Positions 22,383 through 31,450 are shown, counted from the first letter of the stretch. The stretch: DNA of 64,000 nucleotides from Hahella sp050299855 (GCA_050299855.1 JBNKWQ010000027.1:1-64000), one strand, 5' to 3'. The notes: a model not told the origin generated them from the sequence alone. Numbers and translations are program-made.

Positions 22383-24995
22383 ATGCAGCAAACAGCAATA
22401 GTACGAATTCCAAAGATGTTGTTCTATTCAATGAGTGCAGTAATGTCGAATAGGAAAAGTGATATTTCCGGTGATCGCTTTGGAAGGTGTTTATATAAGC
22501 TTGCGCTGGCCGGGGGACCGTTCTACATCAAGTTAGCGCAGATACTGTCAACACGTTCTGATCTGCTTCCTGAAGGCGCAATAAAGCATTTGCAGAAGCT
22601 TCAGGATGATACTCCCGCGAACGATTTTTCCTATATCAAGCAACAACTGGAAAAAGCCTATCAAATGCCCTTATCCGAGGTTTTCAAGACATTTGAAGAA
22701 AAGCCGATGGCCAGTGCCTCCATTGCACAGGTTCACAAGGCGACACTTCTTAGCGGTGAAGTTGTCGCTGTTAAGGTCGTCCGTAAAAACGTTCGAAAGC
22801 AGATGCAGAGGAGCCTTAGTTTCATTTGCGGCACGACAGGTTTCATGCAAGCGTTCGTACCCTTGATGAAAAAGATGCATGCGACGAAACGCATGGAAGA
22901 AATTCGCAGGCTGCTAAGTGAGCAACTGGATCTTTCTATTGAACTGCACAACTTGAAGCAGATCAGGCAGAACTTCTTGAATCATGAGTACATCAGTGTT
23001 CCAGCACCTTACGAGGAGTATTGCCGTGACAACATTCTGGTGATGGAATTTGTTGCTGGGATAAGGGCGCTTGACTACAAAAAAGTCAATATGTCTCCCC
23101 AACAACTGGCGGCCCGTCTACAGAATGCCATATACACCATGCTTTACTTCGACGGTGTTTGCCATGGTGATCCGCATCCGGGAAATATCATTTTTACAGC
23201 GGATGGGAAAATTACCTTCATCGATTTCGGTATTGTTGCCTATCTGACGGAGCATGAAAAATGGGGGTTATCCTCTTTCTATTATGCTGCTACCAATCAT
23301 AATTGGCCTTTGGCTGTCCGCCGTTTCACTAACTGTTTCGCTCTAAGTGATAAACCTCTCCTCGAAAACGAGGAGTATGTTAAGGCGATGGCCGGTGTAT
23401 TGGAATATCACTTCAAGACCGTTGCCGAGAAGTGGGATACTGCCAAGTTCTTCAATGACGTTAATAAGGTCCTTCACCAGTTTAATGCCTCATATACCCC
23501 TAATTTCACAAAAGCTGAACTGGCGATGATGTCGTGTGAAGGATTTGCTACCCAAATGGATCCCAATCTGGATGTTTGGGGGAACGCCAGAGCGTTCTCT
23601 GACCAGTACTCGCCTTTCATCAGCGATAGTGTGAAAGAAATGCTGGATAAATGGTATGAGGAGCAAAACCCTAAAGCGCTTTCCCTGCGGAAAGATGCGA
23701 ACAAGACTCTAATTGCGTCCACACATCTGGACCGTTATTTCTTTCCAAGCAACTACCCATTATTCGTAGAAACGGCTAACGGTCCCTACGTTACGGATGT
23801 GGACGGCCATAAGATGATCGATTTGAGCTGTGGGTACGGTCCCCATATTCTGGGTTACAGTCATCCGGTAGTCCAGGAAGCCATAAAAAGTGCCAGTACC
23901 ACAGTGAATATCAATGCATTGGGCCACAGGCTGGAAGTGGAAATGTCAGAAAAGCTGGTGTCTGCATTTCCCGGGGCCGACTTTGCCGTTTTTTCAAACT
24001 CAGGTACTGAGTCTGTGATACATGCTTTGCGTCTATGTCGTGCCTACCGTCCACATGCCAAGAAGATCGCTAAATTCGAGGGGCATTATCACGGCTTCTC
24101 AGATCAGGCAATGGTGTCTTCCTGGTTTAAGGTGCACGGTGAGAAGCATAACCCCCAGGCCATCGCTGGATGTCAGGGCACTCCTGAACATGTCGTGAAT
24201 AGCACCCGGGTTTTACAATTCAACCATGAATACTCACTGGAAGTTTTAAAACATGAAGCCAATGACATAGCAGCCGTATTGGTAGAGCCGATGCAGGCAG
24301 GAGCTGGGAAAATAGAGCGTGAATACCTGCAAAAGCTGAGAGATCTCTGTACGGAACTGGATATCCCTCTGGTATTCGATGAGGTTGTCACTGGGTTCAG
24401 GGTGGACTACGGCGGCGTTCAGACGCTAGCCGGTATCCAACCGGATTTGACCTGTCTGGGGAAAATCATTGGTGGTGGATTGCCGGCAGGTGCGGTTGTC
24501 GGGAAGCAGAAGATCCTTGAATTGGGACGTACCACTGGAGATCCTTTCAGAGATTACGAGGAGCGGGTATTTCTTGGAGGCACCATGAGCGGTAACTATG
24601 TAAGTTGTGCTACAGGCCTTGCAGTTCTCAATTACCTGGAACAGCACCGGGAGATATATAGTTCATTGAATGAAAAGACCGAATACCTTGCTACTCGACT
24701 ACAAAAGGCTGCAGATGATCGTAGAATCAATCTGCGACTTAAGTCCGGCCACTCAATGTTCTCGATATGTTTTACGCATAAGAACCCCAAATTTTTCAGG
24801 GAGGCTATGCAAGGGGCCAACTTCAAAGCGACACTGGCCGTAGCCTATTTGATGCGTACGCGACAAATATATATGCCGGAACTGCATGGGTTCCTGATTT
24901 CTGATGCCCATGAGTATACGCACCTGGATGAAGTGTCTGAGAAATTTGCACTTTGTTTGGAGCAAATGGATGAACTGAAAATGTTCGTTAAATAA
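22383..24995 (+). CDS. UbiB/ABC1-type kinase fused to GSAM-type class III aminotransferase
   Basis: 870 residues. The N-terminal half (about 20-450) is an ABC1/UbiB atypical kinase: GPFYIKLAQILSTRSDLLPE, ASASIAQVHKA (Ala-rich loop), VVAVKVVRK (nucleotide lysine), HGDPHPGNIIF (about 260) and FIDFGIVAYL (about 280). The usual KxGQ motif reads KLAQ. The C-terminal half (about 455-870) is a PLP aminotransferase of the glutamate-1-semialdehyde aminomutase branch: FSNSGTESVIHALRLCRAY, KFEGHYHGFSDQA, LVFDEVVTGFR and LGKIIGGGLPAG with PLP lysine 694. ATG at 22383 is chosen over an upstream start inside the previous gene. I know of no named fusion of this kind; it may install an amine on the chain. 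Confidence 0.85.
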   Translation: MQQTAIVRIPKMLFYSMSAVMSNRKSDISGDRFGRCLYKLALAGGPFYIKLAQILSTRSDLLPEGAIKHLQKLQDDTPANDFSYIKQQLEKAYQMPLSEVFKTFEEKPMASASIAQVHKATLLSGEVVAVKVVRKNVRKQMQRSLSFICGTTGFMQAFVPLMKKMHATKRMEEIRRLLSEQLDLSIELHNLKQIRQNFLNHEYISVPAPYEEYCRDNILVMEFVAGIRALDYKKVNMSPQQLAARLQNAIYTMLYFDGVCHGDPHPGNIIFTADGKITFIDFGIVAYLTEHEKWGLSSFYYAATNHNWPLAVRRFTNCFALSDKPLLENEEYVKAMAGVLEYHFKTVAEKWDTAKFFNDVNKVLHQFNASYTPNFTKAELAMMSCEGFATQMDPNLDVWGNARAFSDQYSPFISDSVKEMLDKWYEEQNPKALSLRKDANKTLIASTHLDRYFFPSNYPLFVETANGPYVTDVDGHKMIDLSCGYGPHILGYSHPVVQEAIKSASTTVNINALGHRLEVEMSEKLVSAFPGADFAVFSNSGTESVIHALRLCRAYRPHAKKIAKFEGHYHGFSDQAMVSSWFKVHGEKHNPQAIAGCQGTPEHVVNSTRVLQFNHEYSLEVLKHEANDIAAVLVEPMQAGAGKIEREYLQKLRDLCTELDIPLVFDEVVTGFRVDYGGVQTLAGIQPDLTCLGKIIGGGLPAGAVVGKQKILELGRTTGDPFRDYEERVFLGGTMSGNYVSCATGLAVLNYLEQHREIYSSLNEKTEYLATRLQKAADDRRINLRLKSGHSMFSICFTHKNPKFFREAMQGANFKATLAVAYLMRTRQIYMPELHGFLISDAHEYTHLDEVSEKFALCLEQMDELKMFVK

Positions 24996-25004
24996 GGAGG
25001 AGTG

Positions 25005-25388
25005 ATGGCACGTTCGAGTTCATCGTTGGCAATCGTTGAGAAAGGATTCAGGGGGGCCCTGGAGGAGCAATACGGCAATATTGTATGGCTTTCGGAATGC
25101 ATGAGGGCCATGAAAGCTGACCACAACCTGCTATTGAAAGGACAGGCTGTTGCTATGTGTTTTAAACAACAACAGCAAACCCAGGTGGATATTGGCGATA
25201 TTTCGATTGCACAAATGAGCCACTTCGCTCGCTCTATAGAGGCTTTGATTGACCGCGGAGCTCGAATCTGGGTACTGACTCAAGATTTAAGCCTGTTCGA
25301 TCCGAGATACGAGCTGGTTGAGCGGGTTGAAGTAGCTGACTCCATGGCACAACTGTGTATGAAACATGACAAGGTGTGGTTTTGGTGA
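25005..25388 (+). CDS. DsrE-like small protein 3
   Basis: 127 residues. EEQYGNIVWLSECMRAMKAD, then LLLKGQAVAMCFKQQQQTQV, IEALIDRGARIWVLTQDLSL and a C-terminal CMKHDKVWFW give the DsrE/DsrH-like order of strands and helices, and the end resembles the KPVWH end of the protein at 21411. The very strong site TAAGGAGGAGTG precedes the ATG at 25005. It lies 9 bp after the kinase/aminotransferase fusion, so the three DsrE-like genes bracket that enzyme. The family call is moderate. Confidence 0.5.
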   Translation: MARSSSSLAIVEKGFRGALEEQYGNIVWLSECMRAMKADHNLLLKGQAVAMCFKQQQQTQVDIGDISIAQMSHFARSIEALIDRGARIWVLTQDLSLFDPRYELVERVEVADSMAQLCMKHDKVWFW

Positions 25389-25392
25389 CTTA

Positions 25393-25415
25393 GTTAGAAG
25401 ATTTGTCTTAAACAA
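25393..25415 (+). promoter_or_regulatory. Shared 23-bp element, copy 2
   Basis: Contains GATTTGTCTTAAACAA; 21 of 23 bases match 7985-8007. It sits 18 bp before the start of the membrane-protein gene that leads into the exporter, in the 44-bp gap after the third DsrE-like gene. Confidence 0.55.
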
Positions 25416-25432
25416 TTTAACAAGGATGCTAC

Positions 25433-25858
25433 ATGAATCAAGTAACCTGGATAGTCTGTGCTGCAATCAATATCGCTATTGCTATTCTCCATATTTATGT
25501 GATCTATGCGGGTGCTCCCGCATACCGATATTTCGGTGCCGGTGAATGGATGGCAACCAAAGCAGAGCAGGGATCCTGGATCCCTGCTCTGGTAACAGGG
25601 GGAGTGACGGCAGTATTCTTCTTGTTTAGTTACTACAATCTTGCCGCTGCCCGGTCCCTTGCAGCACCGTTTCTTTTTTATGGGTTGATTGCCATAGCAG
25701 GTATCTATTTGCTTCGCGGTGCGGCGGTTTTGGCTATTCCATTCATGAGCACACCCGTTTCCATGTTTGACAAAGTGTCTTCCTTTCTCGCGTTGGGAAT
25801 TGGGTTGCTGCATTGTGCGGGTCTCTACTTTTACCATGCACAGCAGGGGGCCGCATGA
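25433..25858 (+). CDS. Small polytopic membrane protein
   Basis: 141 residues with four transmembrane segments (VCAAINIAIAILHIYVIYAG; LVTGGVTAVFFLFSYYNLAA; FLFYGLIAIAGIYLLRGAAV; LALGIGLLHCAGLYFYHAQQ). I do not recognise a catalytic motif. It overlaps the exporter start by 4 bp (ATGA) and is preceded by the shared 23-bp element, so it probably belongs to export or to a membrane-bound tailoring step. Confidence 0.6.
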   Translation: MNQVTWIVCAAINIAIAILHIYVIYAGAPAYRYFGAGEWMATKAEQGSWIPALVTGGVTAVFFLFSYYNLAAARSLAAPFLFYGLIAIAGIYLLRGAAVLAIPFMSTPVSMFDKVSSFLALGIGLLHCAGLYFYHAQQGAA

Positions 25859-28188
25859 ACGAAGCCTTGGTAACTTCCGGTGATGCTGCCCTGAAGCCCG
25901 AACCAAAGTGGTTTAGCGCTGCGACCGTTATACGTCTGCGAATATGGATTATCCTATTGTGTCTGGCTGTTTCTCTTGGCACCGGTTATGGCCTGGAAAA
26001 GCTGCAGTTCAGCTCAGACTATCGTGATTTTTTTGAAACCGACAATGTGAAACTCCAGGCCTTCGAGTCACTACAGAATAAGTTCGTCAGAACCAATAAT
26101 GTATTTATTGGAGTTACCAGGAATGGTGGCGAACTGTTTGATGAGCCTGGACTGAATCTGTTAGCTGATCTTACAGACCGGCTCTGGACTTTACCTCACG
26201 TAATCCGGGTTGATAGTGTTACGAATTATCAGTTTATCGACGCTGACAATGATGAAATCCAGGTAGCAGACTATGTCCAGGACAGAGATGAGAATAGAGT
26301 CGATAAAAAATATCTTGCAAAGTTTTATGAACGTGCCACTAAAGAGAAGGGATTAAACGGCTACCTCGTAGGACCACAAAAAAGCATTGCAGGGATCAAT
26401 GTGTCTCTGGCTGATTCTGTGACAACGGAGATTGAAAAAGCCAAATTTATGCAGGCACTGGATCAGCTGCTGTTTGAATTCGGAAATCCGTCACTACAGT
26501 TTCACAAAACTGGCTCTATCGTGATAGATCACGGCTTTGACGTTTCGGCTCAGGCGGATGTGGAAAACCTTTACGGTCTGGTATACCTGTGTGTATTGGT
26601 ATTAACGCTGTTGCTGACCCGCTCATTTGTCGCGATGGTTGCGGTGCTGTTGACAGTGACCATGAGCTGGTTTGTCGCTCTCGGTATCGCAGGTTGGCTG
26701 GGATATAAACTGACAGCCATATCTGTATCTGCTCCAACGGTGCTGATGACATTGGCTGTCGCGCAGAGCATGCATATTCTGTTTTCCGTGCAACGGAGAA
26801 AAGCGCAGGGGCTTGAATCTAAAGAAGCAACTCGACAGGCCATACAAAGTAATATCTGGCCTTTGTTCCTGGTAACTTTGTCTACTACGGTCGGTTTTCT
26901 GGGAATTATGGGAAGTGAAGTTCCCCCGCTTCAAGATCTAGGCTTTATGCTGGCGGTGGGTAATGTTGCTGTATTCCTGTTTTCGATTACTTTCCTTCCA
27001 GCATTTTTATCATTTTTTTCGTTAGCACGAGTACAGCACGCTCAGCGGGCTGAGCACCGGATGGGCAAACTTGGCGAGCACATAGCAAAACATTCGCAGA
27101 TCTATTTATTGCTTTGTGGTTTGTCAGCTCTGCTCATGATCTATCCAATTACTTTCAATGAGCTGAACGACAACTTCGTGGAATACTTCGATGAAGAGAA
27201 TCAGGTCCGAAGTGACGCTGAATATATCAACTCGAATCTAACGGGTGTCCATCAGGTCTATTTTGAACTTGAGTCCTCGGGATCAGGCGGAATATTCGAG
27301 CCAGAGTATCTGGATTATGTCGAAAAACTGAGTAACTGGTTGGTTAATCAGGAAGAGGTTCGTCATGTTACCAGCATCACCAACGTTCAGAAAAAGCTGT
27401 ATCAGGCCAGTACGGGTGGCGGGGCAGCGCAGTACCAGCTGCCTGAGAGTCGGGAGAGTGCCTCTCAATTACATTTGCTTTATGAGATGTCTCTTCCTTA
27501 CGGGCTATCGACCAATAATATCGTTGATATCAAACAGAAAAGCAGCCGCCTCTCCATCGTTGTGGATAACTTATCCAGTAAGGAAATATTAGCGTTAGAG
27601 GAAAAAATCAGGGAGTGGCATCAAGCGCAGAAAACAGAGGTGGTTCTTCACCCGGGTACCGGACCCACAATTATGTTTGCCGATATCGGCCAACGAAATG
27701 CGAGCAGTCTTGTCGTTAGTACGATACAGGCGTTCTTCTTTGTTTTTATCGTGCTAGTGGTGGCGTTACGCAGTCTGAAATTCAGTCTGCTCAGTCTGAT
27801 CCCAAATTTGCTGCCTGCAGTTATAGCCTTCGGTTTGTGGGGCCTGATTGACGGTGAAGTCGGATTGGCTATCTCGATCGTTGTAGTGATGACATTCGGA
27901 ATCGTTGTAGACGATACAATATATTTACTTACACATATCAGGAAGAATCTGAATCGTCCGACATTTTTGGAGTGCATTCGTGAGACCTATAGCCAGGTGG
28001 GTAGTCCCATTTTTAATACCACCATCATTCTAACCTGCGGCTTCGCCATACTGGCGTTTTCCAGCTTTAGGTTGAACCAGGGAATGGGAATGCTGACAGC
28101 CATGGTGATTCTCATCGCGTTGGTTACAGATATCTTTATGTTACCAGGATTGGTTAAACGGTTTATTTACAAAACGGAGGGACAGTAG
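25855..28188 (+). CDS. MMPL/RND-family exporter
   Basis: 777 residues with two repeats of one TM segment, a large periplasmic loop and five further TM segments. First loop: LQFSSDYRDFFETDNVKLQA; first helix bundle LVYLCVLVLTLLLTRSFVAM; second bundle IQAFFFVFIVLVVALRSLKF; late motif MTFGIVVDDTIYLLTHI with the aspartates used for proton coupling. Hydrophobe/amphiphile exporter-type proteins of this class export lipids and polyketide lipids. The ATG at 25855 overlaps the previous stop; an upstream in-frame ATG at 25813 lies inside that gene. The LolA-like and outer-membrane genes downstream suggest a full envelope route. Confidence 0.9.
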   Translation: MNEALVTSGDAALKPEPKWFSAATVIRLRIWIILLCLAVSLGTGYGLEKLQFSSDYRDFFETDNVKLQAFESLQNKFVRTNNVFIGVTRNGGELFDEPGLNLLADLTDRLWTLPHVIRVDSVTNYQFIDADNDEIQVADYVQDRDENRVDKKYLAKFYERATKEKGLNGYLVGPQKSIAGINVSLADSVTTEIEKAKFMQALDQLLFEFGNPSLQFHKTGSIVIDHGFDVSAQADVENLYGLVYLCVLVLTLLLTRSFVAMVAVLLTVTMSWFVALGIAGWLGYKLTAISVSAPTVLMTLAVAQSMHILFSVQRRKAQGLESKEATRQAIQSNIWPLFLVTLSTTVGFLGIMGSEVPPLQDLGFMLAVGNVAVFLFSITFLPAFLSFFSLARVQHAQRAEHRMGKLGEHIAKHSQIYLLLCGLSALLMIYPITFNELNDNFVEYFDEENQVRSDAEYINSNLTGVHQVYFELESSGSGGIFEPEYLDYVEKLSNWLVNQEEVRHVTSITNVQKKLYQASTGGGAAQYQLPESRESASQLHLLYEMSLPYGLSTNNIVDIKQKSSRLSIVVDNLSSKEILALEEKIREWHQAQKTEVVLHPGTGPTIMFADIGQRNASSLVVSTIQAFFFVFIVLVVALRSLKFSLLSLIPNLLPAVIAFGLWGLIDGEVGLAISIVVVMTFGIVVDDTIYLLTHIRKNLNRPTFLECIRETYSQVGSPIFNTTIILTCGFAILAFSSFRLNQGMGMLTAMVILIALVTDIFMLPGLVKRFIYKTEGQ

Positions 28189-28189
28189 C

Positions 28190-29059
28190 ATGTCTACGGT
28201 TATCATGTTTCCAGGCCAGGGTTCTCAGTCAATTGGAATGGGTAACGACCTTTGGGAGTTGTTTCCGGAAATGGTGGAGAAAGCCAATCAAATATTGGGT
28301 TATGACATCGTCGAACTTTGTTTGAATGGGGAAAGCGAGAAGCTTGATCGCACAGATTATGCACAAGCGGCGATTTATGTCGTCAATGCAATGGTTTATC
28401 GCAGGTGGCATGCCGTTTATGAGCAGCCGAGTCTGGTACTTGGTCATAGTATTGGCCAGTACAATGCCATGTTAGCCGCAGAAATGTTTACCTTTTCTGA
28501 TGGCCTGAAAATGGTCAAGAAACGTGGCGAATTGATGGTCCAGCAGGAGGGCGGAGCAATGGCGGCCGTTATGAAAATCTCTGCCAACGAAGTAAAAGAT
28601 ATACTCGCCCAGTCTGACTATACCGATACTGTGGATATCGCTAATTACAATAGCGAGTTTCAAACAGTCATTTCCGGTGATGAAAAAAGTATTGAAGGTA
28701 TCACCGGATTGCTGCAGATGTATGATGCATTTGTTGTCAGGCTGAATACCAGCGGGGCCTTCCATTCACGGTTCATGGCTCAGGCAAAAAAATCCTTTGA
28801 AGCCTATTTGTCCGGCTTTTCGTTCGCGCAGCCACAACTACCTTTGCTATGTAACGTAACTGCCCGCTCAATCCAATCACCTCAGCTTGCACTTGCAGAG
28901 CACCTGACTAACCCGGTTTTGTGGGCAGATTCGATTTGGAGGGTATTGGAGGAATACCCGGAGGCTGAATTTGTAGAATGCGGTTCAGGCAAGACATTGA
29001 CCAATATTTTGAGATTTAACCGTAAAGAGTTTGCAGAGAACTTCGTCGAAGCTTCATGA
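28190..29059 (+). CDS. Malonyl-CoA:ACP transacylase (FabD-like)
   Basis: 289 residues. FPGQGSQSIGMG at the N-terminus, GHSIGQYNAM (nucleophile S87), the arginine of KKRGELMVQQEG for malonate selection, and SGAFHSRFM (H192) are the FabD signature. It loads malonyl units onto the ACP at 11054. It starts 1 bp after the exporter stop, so it is on the same transcript although separated from the other synthesis genes. The canonical GHSLGE glutamate after the nucleophile is replaced by glutamine. Confidence 0.92.
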   Translation: MSTVIMFPGQGSQSIGMGNDLWELFPEMVEKANQILGYDIVELCLNGESEKLDRTDYAQAAIYVVNAMVYRRWHAVYEQPSLVLGHSIGQYNAMLAAEMFTFSDGLKMVKKRGELMVQQEGGAMAAVMKISANEVKDILAQSDYTDTVDIANYNSEFQTVISGDEKSIEGITGLLQMYDAFVVRLNTSGAFHSRFMAQAKKSFEAYLSGFSFAQPQLPLLCNVTARSIQSPQLALAEHLTNPVLWADSIWRVLEEYPEAEFVECGSGKTLTNILRFNRKEFAENFVEAS

Positions 29060-29119
29060 AGTGAAACAGAGAGCTGCCTATAGCCAGGCTGCTTTGATTA
29101 AACTGAACAGGATGTCACA

Positions 29120-29920
29120 GTGAAATATTTTATTTTATCGTTAGCCGTTCTTATTTCGCCCTTGCTCCACGCAGATGACATAGGCGATTTGCAGGGACTG
29201 TCACCACAGGAACAGGGCCTTGTGATTGCAAAAGAAAGGAAGGCCAGAGACAAGGGGTGGGGGTCATCGGAAGCCGCTGTAGAAATGTTCCTTGTATCAC
29301 CCCAGGGGGAGAAGAGTAAACGAACAATGAAGATGAAAACCCTGGAAGTGGACGGAGATGGTGACATGGCTTTGACAGTGTTTACTTATCCCAGGGATAT
29401 AAATGGCACGGCATTCCTGAGTCATTCTCATGTAGATGGTGCGGATGATCAATGGCTCTATTTACCCTCTTTTAAACGGGTTAAGCGTATTGCTTCGGCC
29501 AATAAGTCCGGCCCGTTTATGGGGAGTGAGTTTGCATACGAAGACCTGAGCTCTTTTGAGATTGCCAAATACGAATTCAAGTTACTGGAAGAAGAGCAAC
29601 TGGATAACCAGCCGGTGTATGTAGTTGAGCAGATGCCGAAGGATAAGCATTCCGGATATATAAAGCAGATTCTATGGCTTAACAAACAAACTTTTCAGCC
29701 TCTCAAAATAGAGTTTTACGATCGCAGCGGCGCACTTGCCAAGGAACTTACCTTAAGTGACTATCGGCAATATCTTGATAAGTACTGGCGTCCACATAAA
29801 CTGGAAATGAAACACGTACAGACCAATAAGCAAACAGCGCTGGTGACGAATTCGTTAGAATTTGATACGGGTCTAACAGAGAGTGATTTTAGTAGAGACA
29901 GCTTAAAACGCGCCAGGTAA
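29120..29920 (+). CDS. LolA-like outer-membrane lipoprotein-sorting protein
   Basis: 266 residues with an N-terminal signal peptide (YFILSLAVLISPLLHADD). The mature part contains WLYLPSFKRVKRIASANKSG, SFEIAKYEFKLLEEEQL and QPLKIEFYDRSGALAKELTL, typical of the LolA-like beta-barrel half encoded beside MMPL transporters. Such a fold carries hydrophobic ligands across the periplasm. Starts at GTG with ACAGGATG upstream, 60 bp after fabD. It probably moves the product from the exporter to the outer membrane (inference). Confidence 0.8.
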   Translation: MKYFILSLAVLISPLLHADDIGDLQGLSPQEQGLVIAKERKARDKGWGSSEAAVEMFLVSPQGEKSKRTMKMKTLEVDGDGDMALTVFTYPRDINGTAFLSHSHVDGADDQWLYLPSFKRVKRIASANKSGPFMGSEFAYEDLSSFEIAKYEFKLLEEEQLDNQPVYVVEQMPKDKHSGYIKQILWLNKQTFQPLKIEFYDRSGALAKELTLSDYRQYLDKYWRPHKLEMKHVQTNKQTALVTNSLEFDTGLTESDFSRDSLKRAR

Positions 29921-29926
29921 TGCTCA

Positions 29927-31114
29927 ATGAGAAAGTGGTTATTTGTGGCCGTCGCTTTTCCGTGTTCAATTAATGCTGCTGAGTTTGGCTTTCAGGGGGA
30001 TGCGCAGATTCAGCAGCGTGCATTTTTCCAGAGTCCACAACCACCCGAACATGAAAAACCAGTGCATTGGCAGGGATCCGTAATGCTGGCGCCAGAATGG
30101 TATTGGCAGGCAGAAAGGGCAACCTATAGTTTTAAACCATTTGCCAGAGTTGATAGCCATGATGAGGAGCGGTCGCATATAGATATTCGTGAGTTAATTG
30201 CGCACTATTTTTGGGACGATTATGAGCTGAAGGTTGGAGTGGGTAAGGTCTTTTGGGGGGTATTGGAATCGCAGCATATTGTGGACGTCATTAATCAGAC
30301 CGATTTGGTTGAAGCATTTGACCAGGAGGAAAAGCTAGGTCAACCAATGATGCAATTTAAGCTAGTGAAAGATTACGGCACACTTGAATTGTTTGCTTTG
30401 CCATACTTTAGAGAACGCACATTTCCCGGAAGCGAAGGTCGTCTGTCAGGTATTGAGGTTAACCCTGATGCTGTCCGCTACGAATCTGGCAATGAAGAAA
30501 ACCATTTAGATGTTGCTATGCGCTACAGTCACTATATCGACAGTTTGGAATTTGCTGCGAGCTATTTTAAGGGGACAAATCGAGATCCCTATCTAATGTC
30601 TGAAAACTCTTCGGAGATACCTGAAGAAAACACCTTCCTACTAATACCTTTTTATGCCCAGATGTCCCAGGCGAGTCTTGATATGCTAGTGGTGCAAGAA
30701 AACTGGTTATATAAGTTTGAAGGTCGCTACCGTGATAGTTTGGAGAATACCTGGGTGCTTGGAGGAGGATTTGAGTATACCCAAGTCGGCGTTTTCTCAT
30801 CGCTCGTAGATTTCGGCTGGCTAGTCGAATTAATTTACGATCAGAGCATGGACAAAGACTTAGAGAAAAGAGGGTTCGCCGGGATTCGTATCAACTTTAA
30901 CGACGTAGACGGAACAGAAGTTTTGGTTGGTGTGGATCAAAGCCTAAAGCGGCAATCTGAAACCCTATTGCGGTTTGAGTCGAGCCAGAGAATAAATGAA
31001 CGTTGGAAATGGCAACTCGAAGCTTGGTTCATATCATCGCAACAGTCCGCCAGTTCTCTATTTCCGATAGAAAATGAAGACTTTATTGAACTCTCTCTAA
31101 ACTATTACTTTTAA
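29927..31114 (+). CDS. Outer-membrane beta-barrel protein (DUF1302-like)
   Basis: 395 residues. Signal peptide MRKWLFVAVAFPCSINAAEF; many alternating-hydrophobicity strands; the last residue is phenylalanine (ELSLNYYF), the outer-membrane barrel assembly signal. The region KVGVGKVFWGVLESQHIVDV resembles DUF1302-type barrels that accompany MMPL/LolA-like pairs. Placed 6 bp after the LolA-like gene. It likely forms the outer-membrane end of the export path; it could also be an unrelated porin. Confidence 0.75.
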   Translation: MRKWLFVAVAFPCSINAAEFGFQGDAQIQQRAFFQSPQPPEHEKPVHWQGSVMLAPEWYWQAERATYSFKPFARVDSHDEERSHIDIRELIAHYFWDDYELKVGVGKVFWGVLESQHIVDVINQTDLVEAFDQEEKLGQPMMQFKLVKDYGTLELFALPYFRERTFPGSEGRLSGIEVNPDAVRYESGNEENHLDVAMRYSHYIDSLEFAASYFKGTNRDPYLMSENSSEIPEENTFLLIPFYAQMSQASLDMLVVQENWLYKFEGRYRDSLENTWVLGGGFEYTQVGVFSSLVDFGWLVELIYDQSMDKDLEKRGFAGIRINFNDVDGTEVLVGVDQSLKRQSETLLRFESSQRINERWKWQLEAWFISSQQSASSLFPIENEDFIELSLNYYF

Positions 31115-31450
31115 TATGGTTGATAGCACTCATGCTCATTGGGACCGATCACTCGGGCACTTATGGATGTATTGTTGCCAAATTAAAACCAGTAACCTAC
31201 TGATATTGATAATAAAATAATTGCCTCTCCGAAACGCCGTTGCCATTCGGCTACAGATACACGGCAGAATTCAAATTACTATTTTTCGAATATATCGTAA
31301 GTGCATGAAATAAAGGGAGATATTGATTATGGCATTGATGTTGAAAGATGACCTGTAGCATTGTTGAACAGCTGTTTGAACCCCACAGCGGTGGTTCTAA
31401 AGTTCACTATCAATGCGTCAATCTATGGATAGAGAACGAGGACGTTAACT
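31115..31450. other. Gene-free spacer after the cluster
   Basis: 336 bp without a convincing gene on either strand. A very short reading frame at 31329 (9 codons) is not believable. No clear terminator hairpin was found after the barrel gene. The promoter of the EF-hand gene must be in the second half. Confidence 0.4.
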
